DNA from: an uncultured Bacteroidales bacterium
GTDB lineage: Bacteria > Bacteroidota > Bacteroidia > Bacteroidales > UBA932
Assembly (NCBI GenBank): GCA_945874155.1
Contig: CAMCFO010000021.1
Span: 1-47,229 of the forward strand
Length of the DNA: 47,229 nt
Reading direction: 5' to 3'
A model generated the notes under the pieces. The model was given only the letters and a program-made list of their open reading frames with translations. It ran no database searches and was not told the DNA's origin. Shown one piece after another: positions 40,780 to 47,229 of this stretch (its first letter is position 1; the number at the start of each line of letters is the position of its first letter). The position numbers were made by a program, and so were the translations under genes.

Positions 40780-41226
40780 TCATCCGAGAATCTGTGCAGC
40801 GTGGTCCTTTGTGTCCACCTTCTCGATAATCCTCTCCAGCACTCCTTCCTCGTTGAAGATGAAGGTGCGTCTGAGAGTACCCACGCAAGTCTTGCCGCAC
40901 ATTTTCTTCTCTCCCCAGGCACCGAAATCCTGAAGCATCTGAGTGCTCTTGTCTGAAAGAAGAGTAAAAGGCAGGTCGAACTTGTCGATGAATTTGCGGT
41001 GTGAGGCAGCGCTGTCCTTGCTCACTCCCACCACATTGTAGCCCTGAGCCTTCAGAGCCTCATAATTGTCCCTGAGATTGCAGGCTTCCGCCGTACATCC
41101 CGGAGTATTGTCCTTCGGATAGAAATAAACAATGGTCTTCTTCCCGATAAAATCCTTGGAACTCACAACGTTCCCGTCCTGGTCCACAACCTCGAACTCA
41201 GGCATCTTGTCTCCGATTTTCAACAT
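40780..41226 (-). CDS. bcp: Thiol peroxidase, Bcp/PrxQ type
   Basis: 148 residues from the ATG at 41226. Peroxiredoxin that reduces H2O2 and organic peroxides with thioredoxin, which ties it to trxB. The peroxidatic Cys44 lies in YPKDNTPGCTAEA and Cys49 is five residues later, the PrxQ resolving position. An in-frame TTG at 41238 was rejected; AAGGAAA lies upstream of the ATG. The gene converges on the carboxyltransferase with a 60-nt gap that has no clear terminator. Confidence 0.93.
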   Translation of the reverse strand: MLKIGDKMPEFEVVDQDGNVVSSKDFIGKKTIVYFYPKDNTPGCTAEACNLRDNYEALKAQGYNVVGVSKDSAASHRKFIDKFDLPFTLLSDKSTQMLQDFGAWGEKKMCGKTCVGTLRRTFIFNEEGVLERIIEKVDTKDHAAQILG

Positions 41227-41254
41227 AGTTTCCTTCAATTATTTGTCCTTGCAG

Positions 41255-41262
41255 CAAAAGTA
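41255..41262 (-). promoter_or_regulatory. Putative -7 element for bcp
   Basis: TACTTTTG on the minus strand, 29 nt before the bcp ATG, immediately downstream of the T-rich tail of the glycoside-hydrolase terminator. Confidence 0.45.
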
Positions 41263-41322
41263 AGAAAAAATAATGAAAACGGTGGCCTGGCTTCCTGTCA
41301 GCGGGCCGAGAAATGCCACCGT
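41263..41322 (-). terminator. Intrinsic terminator after the glycoside hydrolase
   Basis: On the minus strand ACGGTGGC (41322-41315) pairs with GCCACCGT (41286-41279), with an inner GGCC/GGCC pair in the loop, followed by TTTTCATTATTTTTTC. Good stem and T-rich tail. Confidence 0.7.
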
Positions 41323-41356
41323 GTCTTTCTGCTATGGTACTTCTGACATCTGCTGT

Positions 41357-42583
41357 TTAAGGCCTTGGATTCCTTTCGTTCAATCGTTTGATGGTTTCCA
41401 CTTCCTCAATTTTGTACGGGCTGCCGTCTGAGTGGAGGATGTCGTGGAACCACAGTTTCGGTTCGCTTCCGTCCGAGAGAACCTCCTCCCAGGAATATTT
41501 GGTGTTTGTTTTGCCGTCCACCAGGCCCCAGTTGATGGCTCCGACATTGTTCTTCTTCAGAAGCGGCATAATCGTCTGGAATGTGCTGCCTTTGGTGCGG
41601 GCCATATATTCCGTACAGAACATCGGACGGTTGAATACCTGAAGGTGCTTGATTTCTGCTGCGTGGACATCTTCAGGGGCATAGCAATGATAACTTATGA
41701 CATCCGAATGTTGCAGCTGGAAAGAATTCAGAGGCGCATAGGCCTGATTGAGCATCCAGATGCCGCTGGTCAGTGGCTGGCTCGGGAGGCATTTGCGTGC
41801 AATTTCAAACACTTTTTTGACCAAAGGAAGGCTCAGGGTTCCGAGCTGATTGCCACCTGGTTCATTATATAGGTCCCACATCAGAATGCGGTCATCCCTG
41901 CCGAATGTTGTCAGAATATCTGTCAAGTACGACTCAACCATCTTGTACAGGCTCTCCTTGTCTTTTCGCAAAGACATTGACGGGTCTCTCACCCAACCTG
42001 AATTGTGTACTCCTGTCTTAGGTTCTGGCTGACGCCCATAAGAGGATTCCGCTTCCCAGCAGTCGTCGAAGAAGACAAAGAACGGACGTATGCCGTGTAT
42101 CTTGCAAATATCCAGAAATACCGACATACGTTCTTTCAGTCCGCAAGGATCTCTCTGCCATACCACACTGCTGAGAAATACTCTCAAAGTATTGAAACCC
42201 AGGTCCTCAGCCCAAGCTAATTCTTCGTCAATCCGCTGAGGGTCAAAGGTCTCGGCACTCCACATTTCAATCTGGTTGATTGCATTGGCTGGAATGTAAT
42301 TGACTCCAGAGAACCAGGGCTGTGCCGCACTCCAGGCATTTGCCTGTTCCTCGGTCCAACGCTCGGCTGCATCATATATGCGGATAACTGTGCCGGGTGA
42401 GGAAATGTCTCCCGGAGTTGCAGCCATCGTGCCTATGCGGTTCAACACTGCTCCCGGAATGACTATTCCATTTTCGGATACTGTCACTGCCTTGGAAATA
42501 TCCACAGCCTTCTCTCCGGCCAGGTCTTGCGCAAATACTGAATGGCGCATAATGCCCATAGTGCAGCCCAGTCTAGCCGCCAC
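41357..42583 (-). CDS. GH-A clan glycoside hydrolase (cellulase/xylanase-like), 5' end damaged
   Basis: 408 codons from a GTG at 42583. A TIM-barrel glycosidase with acid/base Glu241 in LYNEPGG and nucleophile Glu325 in FCTEYMAR; QPWFSGVNYIPANAINQIEMW starts the catalytic domain near residue 88. The first 85 codons do not belong to the barrel and carry no signal peptide. The reading frame continues upstream across one TAA stop into another 55 codons of coding-like sequence, so the gene has probably lost its true start and may be a decaying gene. The catalytic domain itself looks intact. It follows the SGNH esterase gene, a pairing suited to polysaccharide breakdown. Confidence 0.72.
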   Translation of the reverse strand: MAARLGCTMGIMRHSVFAQDLAGEKAVDISKAVTVSENGIVIPGAVLNRIGTMAATPGDISSPGTVIRIYDAAERWTEEQANAWSAAQPWFSGVNYIPANAINQIEMWSAETFDPQRIDEELAWAEDLGFNTLRVFLSSVVWQRDPCGLKERMSVFLDICKIHGIRPFFVFFDDCWEAESSYGRQPEPKTGVHNSGWVRDPSMSLRKDKESLYKMVESYLTDILTTFGRDDRILMWDLYNEPGGNQLGTLSLPLVKKVFEIARKCLPSQPLTSGIWMLNQAYAPLNSFQLQHSDVISYHCYAPEDVHAAEIKHLQVFNRPMFCTEYMARTKGSTFQTIMPLLKKNNVGAINWGLVDGKTNTKYSWEEVLSDGSEPKLWFHDILHSDGSPYKIEEVETIKRLNERNPRP

Positions 42584-42595
42584 ATAAACTTCATC

Positions 42596-42766
42596 TTAGC
42601 AATTCACAAGTCCTTTCACACCGTCTTCAGCCTTGAGAGCAAGCATTCTGGAAACGCGGTCAATTGTCAACGGTACAGAAATCACGTCATCCACATCGTA
42701 GGTGCGGTACACGTAGCTGAAGGTGACATAGGGACGGAGATTTTCCGTCGGGGTGGGCCTATTGCA
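42596..42766 (-). pseudogene. Upstream coding remnant in frame with the glycoside hydrolase
   Basis: The minus-strand frame reads RPTPTENLRPYVTFSYVYR, continues TYDVDDVISVPLTIDRVSR and MLALKAEDGVKGLVNC, then TAA at 42598-42596, and runs on directly in the same frame into the hydrolase. No start codon precedes it in frame; an ATG at 42767 behind AGGAGG is in another frame and hits TAG after two codons. So at least one frameshift and one nonsense change, or a sequencing error, separate it from a normal gene. The domain was not recognised. Confidence 0.55.
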
Positions 42767-42773
42767 TAACCTC

Positions 42774-43877
42774 CTATCGTTTTGGGATAACTATGTCTTT
42801 GTAGTATTTCTTGAGAATCTTCAGAATAGGCTTTTCAATGGATTCTTCCCACAATGAGTAGCCGTGGTCGTTGGGATGCACTCCGTCGGCAGTTGAGGAC
42901 TCGCCATTGTGGAGAGCGGCATCGGGCTTGATGTAATAGACATCCTTGTACTCCTTGCAAATCTCTCTCATAAGGCTGTCGGACAGGGCTCTGCGACCTT
43001 CGAACTCCTTCTGTGCCCCGGTGTCGAAATTCTCCATCTCCCAGTAGATGGTGCGCTGGACTATGATGGGCTTGCCCGGATGTGCCTTAACCATTCTTTC
43101 GATGAATGGCCTGAGACGCTCTTTTATCATAGGTATGTTTGGATTGGAGAACGGGTCAAAGACATAGGCATCCGCCTCCACTTGCTCAAGTACATCCGCG
43201 AAATATGGCTGCATCTTGCAATTGCCGTTGAATCCGAGAGTTATGGGTTGCAATCCGGTGCGGCGCATAAACTGCACAGGATAGCTCATTCCCGCACGTG
43301 TGGTGCTTATGCCGTGGGTGAAACTGCTGCCGTGGAAGACAATCTTGTGGCGGAAAGGGGATTCCATAGGCTCGATGTGGGTGGCTCCGGCAACACAAAC
43401 CTTGCAGGATTTGATTTCAGTGCAGATCGGGAGATAGAGAAGACATTCCTTTTCCCCGGGAGCCATATCTTTGACAATCCTGTGGATGGCTTCCTTGTTT
43501 TTGTGGTTGCCTGGAAAATCTGTCATTCCTGCCCAGAGCCATTTCCCGTCCTTTCTGATGTAGAGGTCGAATCCTCTGTAGGAACGATAGGAATCCGTGT
43601 TGGCATTGTCAAAGTCCATTTTCACACCAATGGCTTCAGCGTCGGTTGTGAACAGCACAGCGAGACCGGCTGCGTAGCGGCATTGCATATTCTCCAACCA
43701 GGTGAAACCTTTGAAACGGCAAGTGTCGATTCTATGGTAAGGGTTGGGGGTGTCGTAGAATGCCTTTCCCACGAGGTTGAGTTCCGATGCCTCAACTTCA
43801 AGATTCTTATTCCAGTTTTGTGCGGAAAGCGGAAGCGCCAGCATCAGAATGGTGGCAATGATTATCAGTTTCTTCAT
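42774..43877 (-). CDS. Secreted SGNH/GDSL esterase with N-terminal jelly-roll domain
   Basis: 367 residues with a signal peptide (MKKLIIIATILMLALPLSAQ). A beta-rich N-terminal domain (about 25-170, with RGFDLYIRKDGKW) matches the domain preceding many Bacteroidota SGNH hydrolases. The catalytic domain has block I HGSSFTHG (nucleophile Ser185 or its neighbour), GFNGNC (block III type) and ADGVHPNDHGY with the Asp/His pair. Likely deacetylates a polysaccharide; substrate unknown. It precedes the GH-A hydrolase on the same strand. Confidence 0.85.
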   Translation of the reverse strand: MKKLIIIATILMLALPLSAQNWNKNLEVEASELNLVGKAFYDTPNPYHRIDTCRFKGFTWLENMQCRYAAGLAVLFTTDAEAIGVKMDFDNANTDSYRSYRGFDLYIRKDGKWLWAGMTDFPGNHKNKEAIHRIVKDMAPGEKECLLYLPICTEIKSCKVCVAGATHIEPMESPFRHKIVFHGSSFTHGISTTRAGMSYPVQFMRRTGLQPITLGFNGNCKMQPYFADVLEQVEADAYVFDPFSNPNIPMIKERLRPFIERMVKAHPGKPIIVQRTIYWEMENFDTGAQKEFEGRRALSDSLMREICKEYKDVYYIKPDAALHNGESSTADGVHPNDHGYSLWEESIEKPILKILKKYYKDIVIPKR

Positions 43878-43973
43878 ATTAAATATTGATTTGTAAAAGT
43901 CCTGTTATTATGAAAACCATAAGGTAGTCTTTCAAAGCTATGTTACAAAATCCGGCATAAGGGCTCCGGGCGG

Positions 43974-43981
43974 CAAAGATA
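43974..43981 (-). promoter_or_regulatory. Putative -7 element for the SGNH gene
   Basis: TATCTTTG followed by CC on the minus strand, about 97 nt before the SGNH ATG. It would serve the esterase and hydrolase pair. The rest of the 199-nt gap 43878-44076 holds nothing else recognisable. Confidence 0.4.
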
Positions 43982-44076
43982 CTAATTTTTTAATGTTTGC
44001 CAGTTTTTGAGGGTAGATTTTGTTGAACCCATAAATTCTGTATCTCGAGGTAACGATGTAAAAGTAAGTTAGAAAC

Positions 44077-45453
44077 CTACTTCATTAATTCGATAACATC
44101 CTCAGGAGTAATAGTAAGGCTCGATTCGGATTTGTTGGTTATATTTTTTGCAAAGATCACAGGTACGACTTCCTTGCCCTTGGCAAATGGTAACATAGAA
44201 GCTTTCCAACGAAGTTCATTTTCGAGTGCTACAGCGTCTTCACCTGAAGTCCATTTGCATTCGCCTATAAGAATCTTCTTCTTGTCGAGAGATTCTGCAA
44301 CTACATCCAATTCGATCTGGTGAGGCTTTTTCTCCTTATCCAGAACCGTTCCCCACCATCTTTTGGCAACTCCGTACAATGTGCCGTCAATCATATTGCC
44401 TGTTACAGCATCACGACATATAACTTCCCACCATTTGCTTGTATGCTCATTAAAGTGCTGCTGGAGTTCCATTTCAATCGGAGCCTTTCTACCAAGTTCT
44501 ATGAATGAACGCATAGGGACGACAAATCTATAATGGAAATCAACAAAAGGATCTGCAATTTTATAAAGAGTCTTTTTGTTTTTTTCTTCATCAGCATCAA
44601 ATGGGATATCCTTGCCAAGGAAGCCGAGGTCGATGAGCTTTTTTAACGGGCGAGACAGATTGGTGGCAGGCTCATTGCTTCTTGAAGCGATTTCCGACAT
44701 CCTGTTGGCTCCGACTCCCACAAATGACATAATTGTAGCAGTCTTGACAATGTCCTGAACATCGTCCTTGAATAACTTCACGGGTTCATCATATAGTGTT
44801 CCATTAACTGAAAGAGCCTCAGTCCAGATAGCCTCATCCAATGAGTTGTGCATTTCTCTGAGCTCCCAATACCGCGGAACACCACCCCAGACAGAGTATT
44901 CTTCAATTGCTTGAATTGCAGTCAGGTCAAGTGCTTCCTGGAGATAAGGCAACTTGATAGAAGTGAACTTCATTACGACATCTGCCCTACCATATAACGG
45001 AGAACTTTCATCCAAGATAAGACCATACATCATATTCTGTGATGACCCGCATATTACAAGATTGTACTTGAGTCCTTTTTCGTCAATTAGTTTCTGTATA
45101 ACAGAAGGCAATTCAGGAGATTGTCTTACCATATAAGGTAACTCATCCAAAACCAGGGTGAATTTCTCTTCTGTTCTATAATTGACACTTCTGAACAAAG
45201 TCTCCCAGTCGGGGTATGTAACTTTATCAAAACCGGCAAATTTCTGAGCAATAACTTTTGATAGAAGTATTCGCTGAGCGGAAGCCTCAGATTCATCTGC
45301 CAGATAATAGATGTCATTATCAGTTATGACTCTTGTAATCAATGCGGACTTACCCAATCTTCTTCTCCCATATATGGCAGTAAAGGTCGGTCTGTCCATA
45401 TTCAGAATCTTCGTTAGTCGCTCTTTTTCCTGTGTTCTATCAACAAATTTCAT
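44077..45453 (-). CDS. Archaeal-type ATPase with DUF234 / nuclease-like C-terminus
   Basis: 458 residues. Walker A GRRRLGKS at 29-36 and Walker B TLVLDELPYM near 98-107 define the ATPase_2 (PF01637) domain. A winged-helix-like segment around 240-290 (VGANRMSEIASRSNEPATNLSRPLKKL) follows, then the DUF234 region with a PD-(D/E)XK-like pattern: ELDVVAES and ILIGECKW. Family members are abundant in bacteria and archaea and their function is unproven. AT-rich compared with the core genes. Its promoter and leader are full of ATTATG/CATAAT sites, so autoregulation is likely. The Fic gene is transcribed divergently. Confidence 0.82.
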   Translation of the reverse strand: MKFVDRTQEKERLTKILNMDRPTFTAIYGRRRLGKSALITRVITDNDIYYLADESEASAQRILLSKVIAQKFAGFDKVTYPDWETLFRSVNYRTEEKFTLVLDELPYMVRQSPELPSVIQKLIDEKGLKYNLVICGSSQNMMYGLILDESSPLYGRADVVMKFTSIKLPYLQEALDLTAIQAIEEYSVWGGVPRYWELREMHNSLDEAIWTEALSVNGTLYDEPVKLFKDDVQDIVKTATIMSFVGVGANRMSEIASRSNEPATNLSRPLKKLIDLGFLGKDIPFDADEEKNKKTLYKIADPFVDFHYRFVVPMRSFIELGRKAPIEMELQQHFNEHTSKWWEVICRDAVTGNMIDGTLYGVAKRWWGTVLDKEKKPHQIELDVVAESLDKKKILIGECKWTSGEDAVALENELRWKASMLPFAKGKEVVPVIFAKNITNKSESSLTITPEDVIELMK

Positions 45454-45464
45454 AGTCCAAAATT

Positions 45465-45551
45465 ATTATGCTCTGCAAACATAATGTTTTTAGAGCATAA
45501 TTCCAATATTATGATAGAATTTCAAGTGTTATTATGTTTTGAGAACATAAT
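45465..45551. promoter_or_regulatory. ATTATG/CATAAT operator-like cluster over the ATPase promoter
   Basis: Six hexamers lie within 87 bp: ATTATG at 45465, 45508 and 45531; CATAAT at 45480, 45496 and 45546. ATTATGCTCT (45465-45474) and AGAGCATAAT (45492-45501) form a perfect 10-bp inverted repeat; ATTATGTT (45531-45538) and AACATAAT (45544-45551) form another. The cluster spans the promoter. Confidence 0.65.
45476..45506 (-). promoter_or_regulatory. Promoter of the DUF234 ATPase gene
   Basis: Minus-strand TTGG (45506-45503), a 19-bp spacer and TATGTTTG (45483-45476) fit the Bacteroidota promoter pattern. The expected start of transcription is only about 15 nt before the ATG, and one arm of the 10-bp inverted repeat lies in the spacer and the other at the start point. 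Confidence 0.55.
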
Positions 45552-45745
45552 GTTTCGTAGATTCGGCGGAAAAGCAAGATATTCACCGATAAAAGTTCGG
45601 CGAATATTGGCTTTAATCTTCACTGCTAGGTCGCGGTGGCTCTCCCAGAAGCGCGCTTTGGGCGCCTCAAGAAATCAGATGTTATTGCGGAATTACGCGC
45701 CTTGTAACGGTCTTGGATTCCATTACTCGTAAGGAAGAAATTGTG
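45552..45745. other. Intergenic stretch without a recognised gene
   Basis: Between the ATTATG cluster and the Fic promoter I see no convincing coding frame or RNA. There are short GC palindromes (GGCGCC near 45661) in otherwise AT-rich DNA. Confidence 0.5.
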
Positions 45746-45774
45746 TTGCAAAAGACATAATTTTGTTAAATTTG
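45746..45774 (+). promoter_or_regulatory. Promoter of the Fic gene
   Basis: TTG at 45746-45748, an 18-bp spacer and TAAATTTG at 45767-45774 followed by CAG. Transcription would begin near 45781, so the repeat array downstream lies in the transcribed leader. Confidence 0.55.
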
Positions 45775-45776
45775 CA

Positions 45777-45860
45777 GTAAATACGAAAAGTAGTACGGCG
45801 GCAAATACGAGGATTTCCACACCGGCAAATACGAAATTAGGCACATAAACAAATACGAAT
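45777..45860. repeat. Four 24-bp-period direct repeats with AAATACGA core
   Basis: AAATACGA occurs at 45779, 45803, 45827 and 45851, exactly 24 bp apart each time; the two bases before it are GT, GC, GC, AC. The 16 bp between cores are not conserved. The array runs from the promoter to two bases before the Fic ATG. Confidence 0.85.
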
Positions 45861-47229
45861 ATGGCAACACCTAGTGAGAAGTTAGCGGAGTCTTTGCAGG
45901 TTCTGAAAGAATTGCAGGATAAGGATAACAGTCTGGTGATATACGGAACAACTCAATTGAGCAGAACTCATCTGGACCGACTTAAGTTGAACGGTTGGCT
46001 TCAGGAAGTCCTGAAGGGTTGGTATATAGTGAGCAAGCCGGGTACGGAGGGAGATACTACCGTGTGGTATTCGTCTTTCTGGAGTTTCATAAAGGCATAT
46101 TGCAACAGAAAATACGGAGATCAGTGGGTCTTGAGCCCAGAGTTGTCATTGGACAGATGGTCAGGAAGCACGGTAATCGCAAAACAATGCATTGTCAAGA
46201 CTCCGGAGGGGGCGAATAATGTTACAAATCTCCTTTATGGTACTTCGATATTCCCGATGAGAGGTAAGCTTCCGGAGAACATAGTCAAGGATCCGGTGAC
46301 TGGAGCCAATGTCTATACTCTTGAAGAAGCGTTGATAAATGTATCACCTTCCTTTTTTGCCCTGAATGAACTGACTGCAAAGATATGTCTTGCACTCGTT
46401 CAGGATTCTTCTGCCATACTTCGGCTTCTTGCTGACAATGGCGCTTCTGTGCGTGCAGGACGAATGGTCGGTGCGTTCCGTCATATCGGAAAGGATGATA
46501 TTGCTGATGATATTCTCAGGACTATGCGAGGCTTCGGATATGATGTGAGGGAGACTGATCCTTTTGAGAAAACTGCAGGTGAAGCTCTGACATTCAGTTC
46601 ACCATACGAAGCCAGAATCACTCTGATGTGGAAAGAAATGAGAGAGCAGATACTTCCTCTCATTGATAAATCGGAAAGGAAGATTGACGACGTCAAAGGT
46701 TATATGAGTTCTTTGGATGTGAAGTATAAGGATGATGCCTACCATTCATTGTCGATTGAAGGTTACAAGATTTCAGCTGAACTCATAGAAAAAGTGAGAA
46801 GCGGTAACTGGAAGCCCGATGCGGAAGACAAAGAGAATAAGAATGCGTTGGTTGCCAGAGGGTACTATCTTGCATTCCAGACTGTAAAGGAAAGTGTTAA
46901 AGAAGTCCTTGAGGGGGCTGATGCCGGTATGGTCGTTAAAAAGAATCACCAGCAGTGGTATCTTCAGATGTGGTCTCCGTTCGTCGGTGTAGGGTTACTT
47001 AAAGCATCTGATCTTATCGGATATAGAAACAATCAGGTCTATATCAGAGGCTCATTGCATACTCCGTTAAGCCCGGACAATGTACGTGCAGCAATGCCAG
47101 TACTGTTTGATCTGCTGAAAAATGAGCCTAATGCTGTAGTCAGGGCGGTTCTCGGCCATTTCTTCTTCGGATACATCCATCCATATATGGACGGAAATGG
47201 CAGAATGTGCCGTTTCCTGATGAATGTGA
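45861..47229 (+). CDS. Fic-domain protein with AbiEi-like N-terminus (partial)
   Basis: 456 codons are present with no stop; the gene runs off the window. Residues 1 to about 60 look like a winged-helix / AbiEi antitoxin-like segment (TTQLSRTHLDRLKLNGWLQ). Around 296-301 SLSIEG matches the (S/T)xxxE(G/N) inhibitory-helix motif found N-terminal to the Fic fold in class II proteins. The Fic core motif is HPYMDGNGR at 440-448, with the catalytic histidine, so adenylyl transfer is expected. Codon use is AT-rich. It is divergent from the DUF234 ATPase gene. The N-terminal DNA-binding-like domain makes binding to its own 24-bp repeat array plausible. Confidence 0.88.
   Translation, partial: MATPSEKLAESLQVLKELQDKDNSLVIYGTTQLSRTHLDRLKLNGWLQEVLKGWYIVSKPGTEGDTTVWYSSFWSFIKAYCNRKYGDQWVLSPELSLDRWSGSTVIAKQCIVKTPEGANNVTNLLYGTSIFPMRGKLPENIVKDPVTGANVYTLEEALINVSPSFFALNELTAKICLALVQDSSAILRLLADNGASVRAGRMVGAFRHIGKDDIADDILRTMRGFGYDVRETDPFEKTAGEALTFSSPYEARITLMWKEMREQILPLIDKSERKIDDVKGYMSSLDVKYKDDAYHSLSIEGYKISAELIEKVRSGNWKPDAEDKENKNALVARGYYLAFQTVKESVKEVLEGADAGMVVKKNHQQWYLQMWSPFVGVGLLKASDLIGYRNNQVYIRGSLHTPLSPDNVRAAMPVLFDLLKNEPNAVVRAVLGHFFFGYIHPYMDGNGRMCRFLMNV

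Noticed and set aside
42559..42594. Short frame starting ATGAAGTTTATG after the TAA upstream of the glycoside hydrolase
   Set aside because: It reads MKFMWRLDWAALW with signal-like look but is out of frame with the hydrolase and ends after about 36 codons; probably chance.
42909..43889. 326-codon open frame on the plus strand
   Set aside because: Antisense to the SGNH esterase, which has a signal peptide and catalytic motifs; the plus frame has none.
45777..45860. CRISPR array
   Set aside because: The repeats are only 8-10 bp, spacers 16 bp, four units, no cas genes, and they lie inside a leader between promoter and start codon.
1..47229. tRNA, rRNA or insertion sequences
   Set aside because: No cloverleaf-like or rRNA segment and no transposase with terminal repeats was recognised by eye; a covariance or database scan would be needed to exclude small cases.

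Overview
The window looks like chromosome from a Bacteroidales bacterium; family level cannot be fixed from sequence alone. Support: TAnnTTTG-type -7 promoter elements upstream of many genes, the neighbourhood pdxJ / nadK-uppS-bamA-ompH, SGNH and GH-A hydrolases, a DUF1703-type ATPase/nuclease family, and fused KorA. Most genes are housekeeping, in moderately GC-rich DNA. Three stretches are accessory or scarred: the restriction-modification block at 8.4-11.1 kb, the region with duplicated ATPase genes and truncated genes at 29-34.7 kb, and the AT-rich right end from 44 kb.

Layout. 0.1-4 kb (+): trxB, bamD-like lipoprotein, rpoZ, recN. 4-8.3 kb (-): an ompH-like / GT4 glycosyltransferase / LysM operon and pdxJ. 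8.4-11.1 kb (+): a type II restriction-modification block (methyltransferase, HNH endonuclease, D12-class methyltransferase) sitting between divergent pdxJ and nadK. 11.1-16.1 kb (+): nadK, uppS, bamA and a secreted ompH/skp. 16.2-20.5 kb (+): korA, korB and gdhA, joining 2-oxoglutarate metabolism to glutamate formation. 20.6-23.6 kb: a DASS carboxylate transporter and a porin-like protein. 23.6-25.8 kb: an AmgK-like kinase fused to a RapZ C-terminal domain, translationally coupled to a MurU-like nucleotidyltransferase (cell-wall sugar recycling). 25.8-28.5 kb (-): a ytxH / holin-III-like / small basic protein operon and a tandem-domain hydrolase. 28.6-34 kb (-): mgsA and two near-identical ATPase plus PD-(D/E)XK genes flanking a lipoprotein hydrolase. 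34.1-34.7 kb: two converging truncated genes. 34.8-40.7 kb (+): fabF-fabZ-fabI-biotin carboxylase-BCCP-carboxyltransferase. 40.8-43.9 kb (-): bcp, a GH-A glycoside hydrolase with a damaged 5' end, and an SGNH esterase. 44-47.2 kb: an ATPase/DUF234 gene divergent from a Fic gene that runs off the window.

The most unusual signals are regulatory or evolutionary. Four AAATACGA boxes lie at an exact 24-bp period between promoter and start codon of the Fic gene. A cluster of six ATTATG/CATAAT hexamers covers the promoter of the divergent ATPase gene. The twin ATPase/nuclease genes are identical over their first 310 residues and divergent in defined 3' blocks. Others are the AmgK-RapZ fusion, a 122-nt inverted-repeat element before korA, a deletion-like scar joining two truncated genes before fabF, and an in-frame stop at the head of the glycoside hydrolase. 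No tRNA, rRNA, CRISPR array or insertion sequence was recognised.
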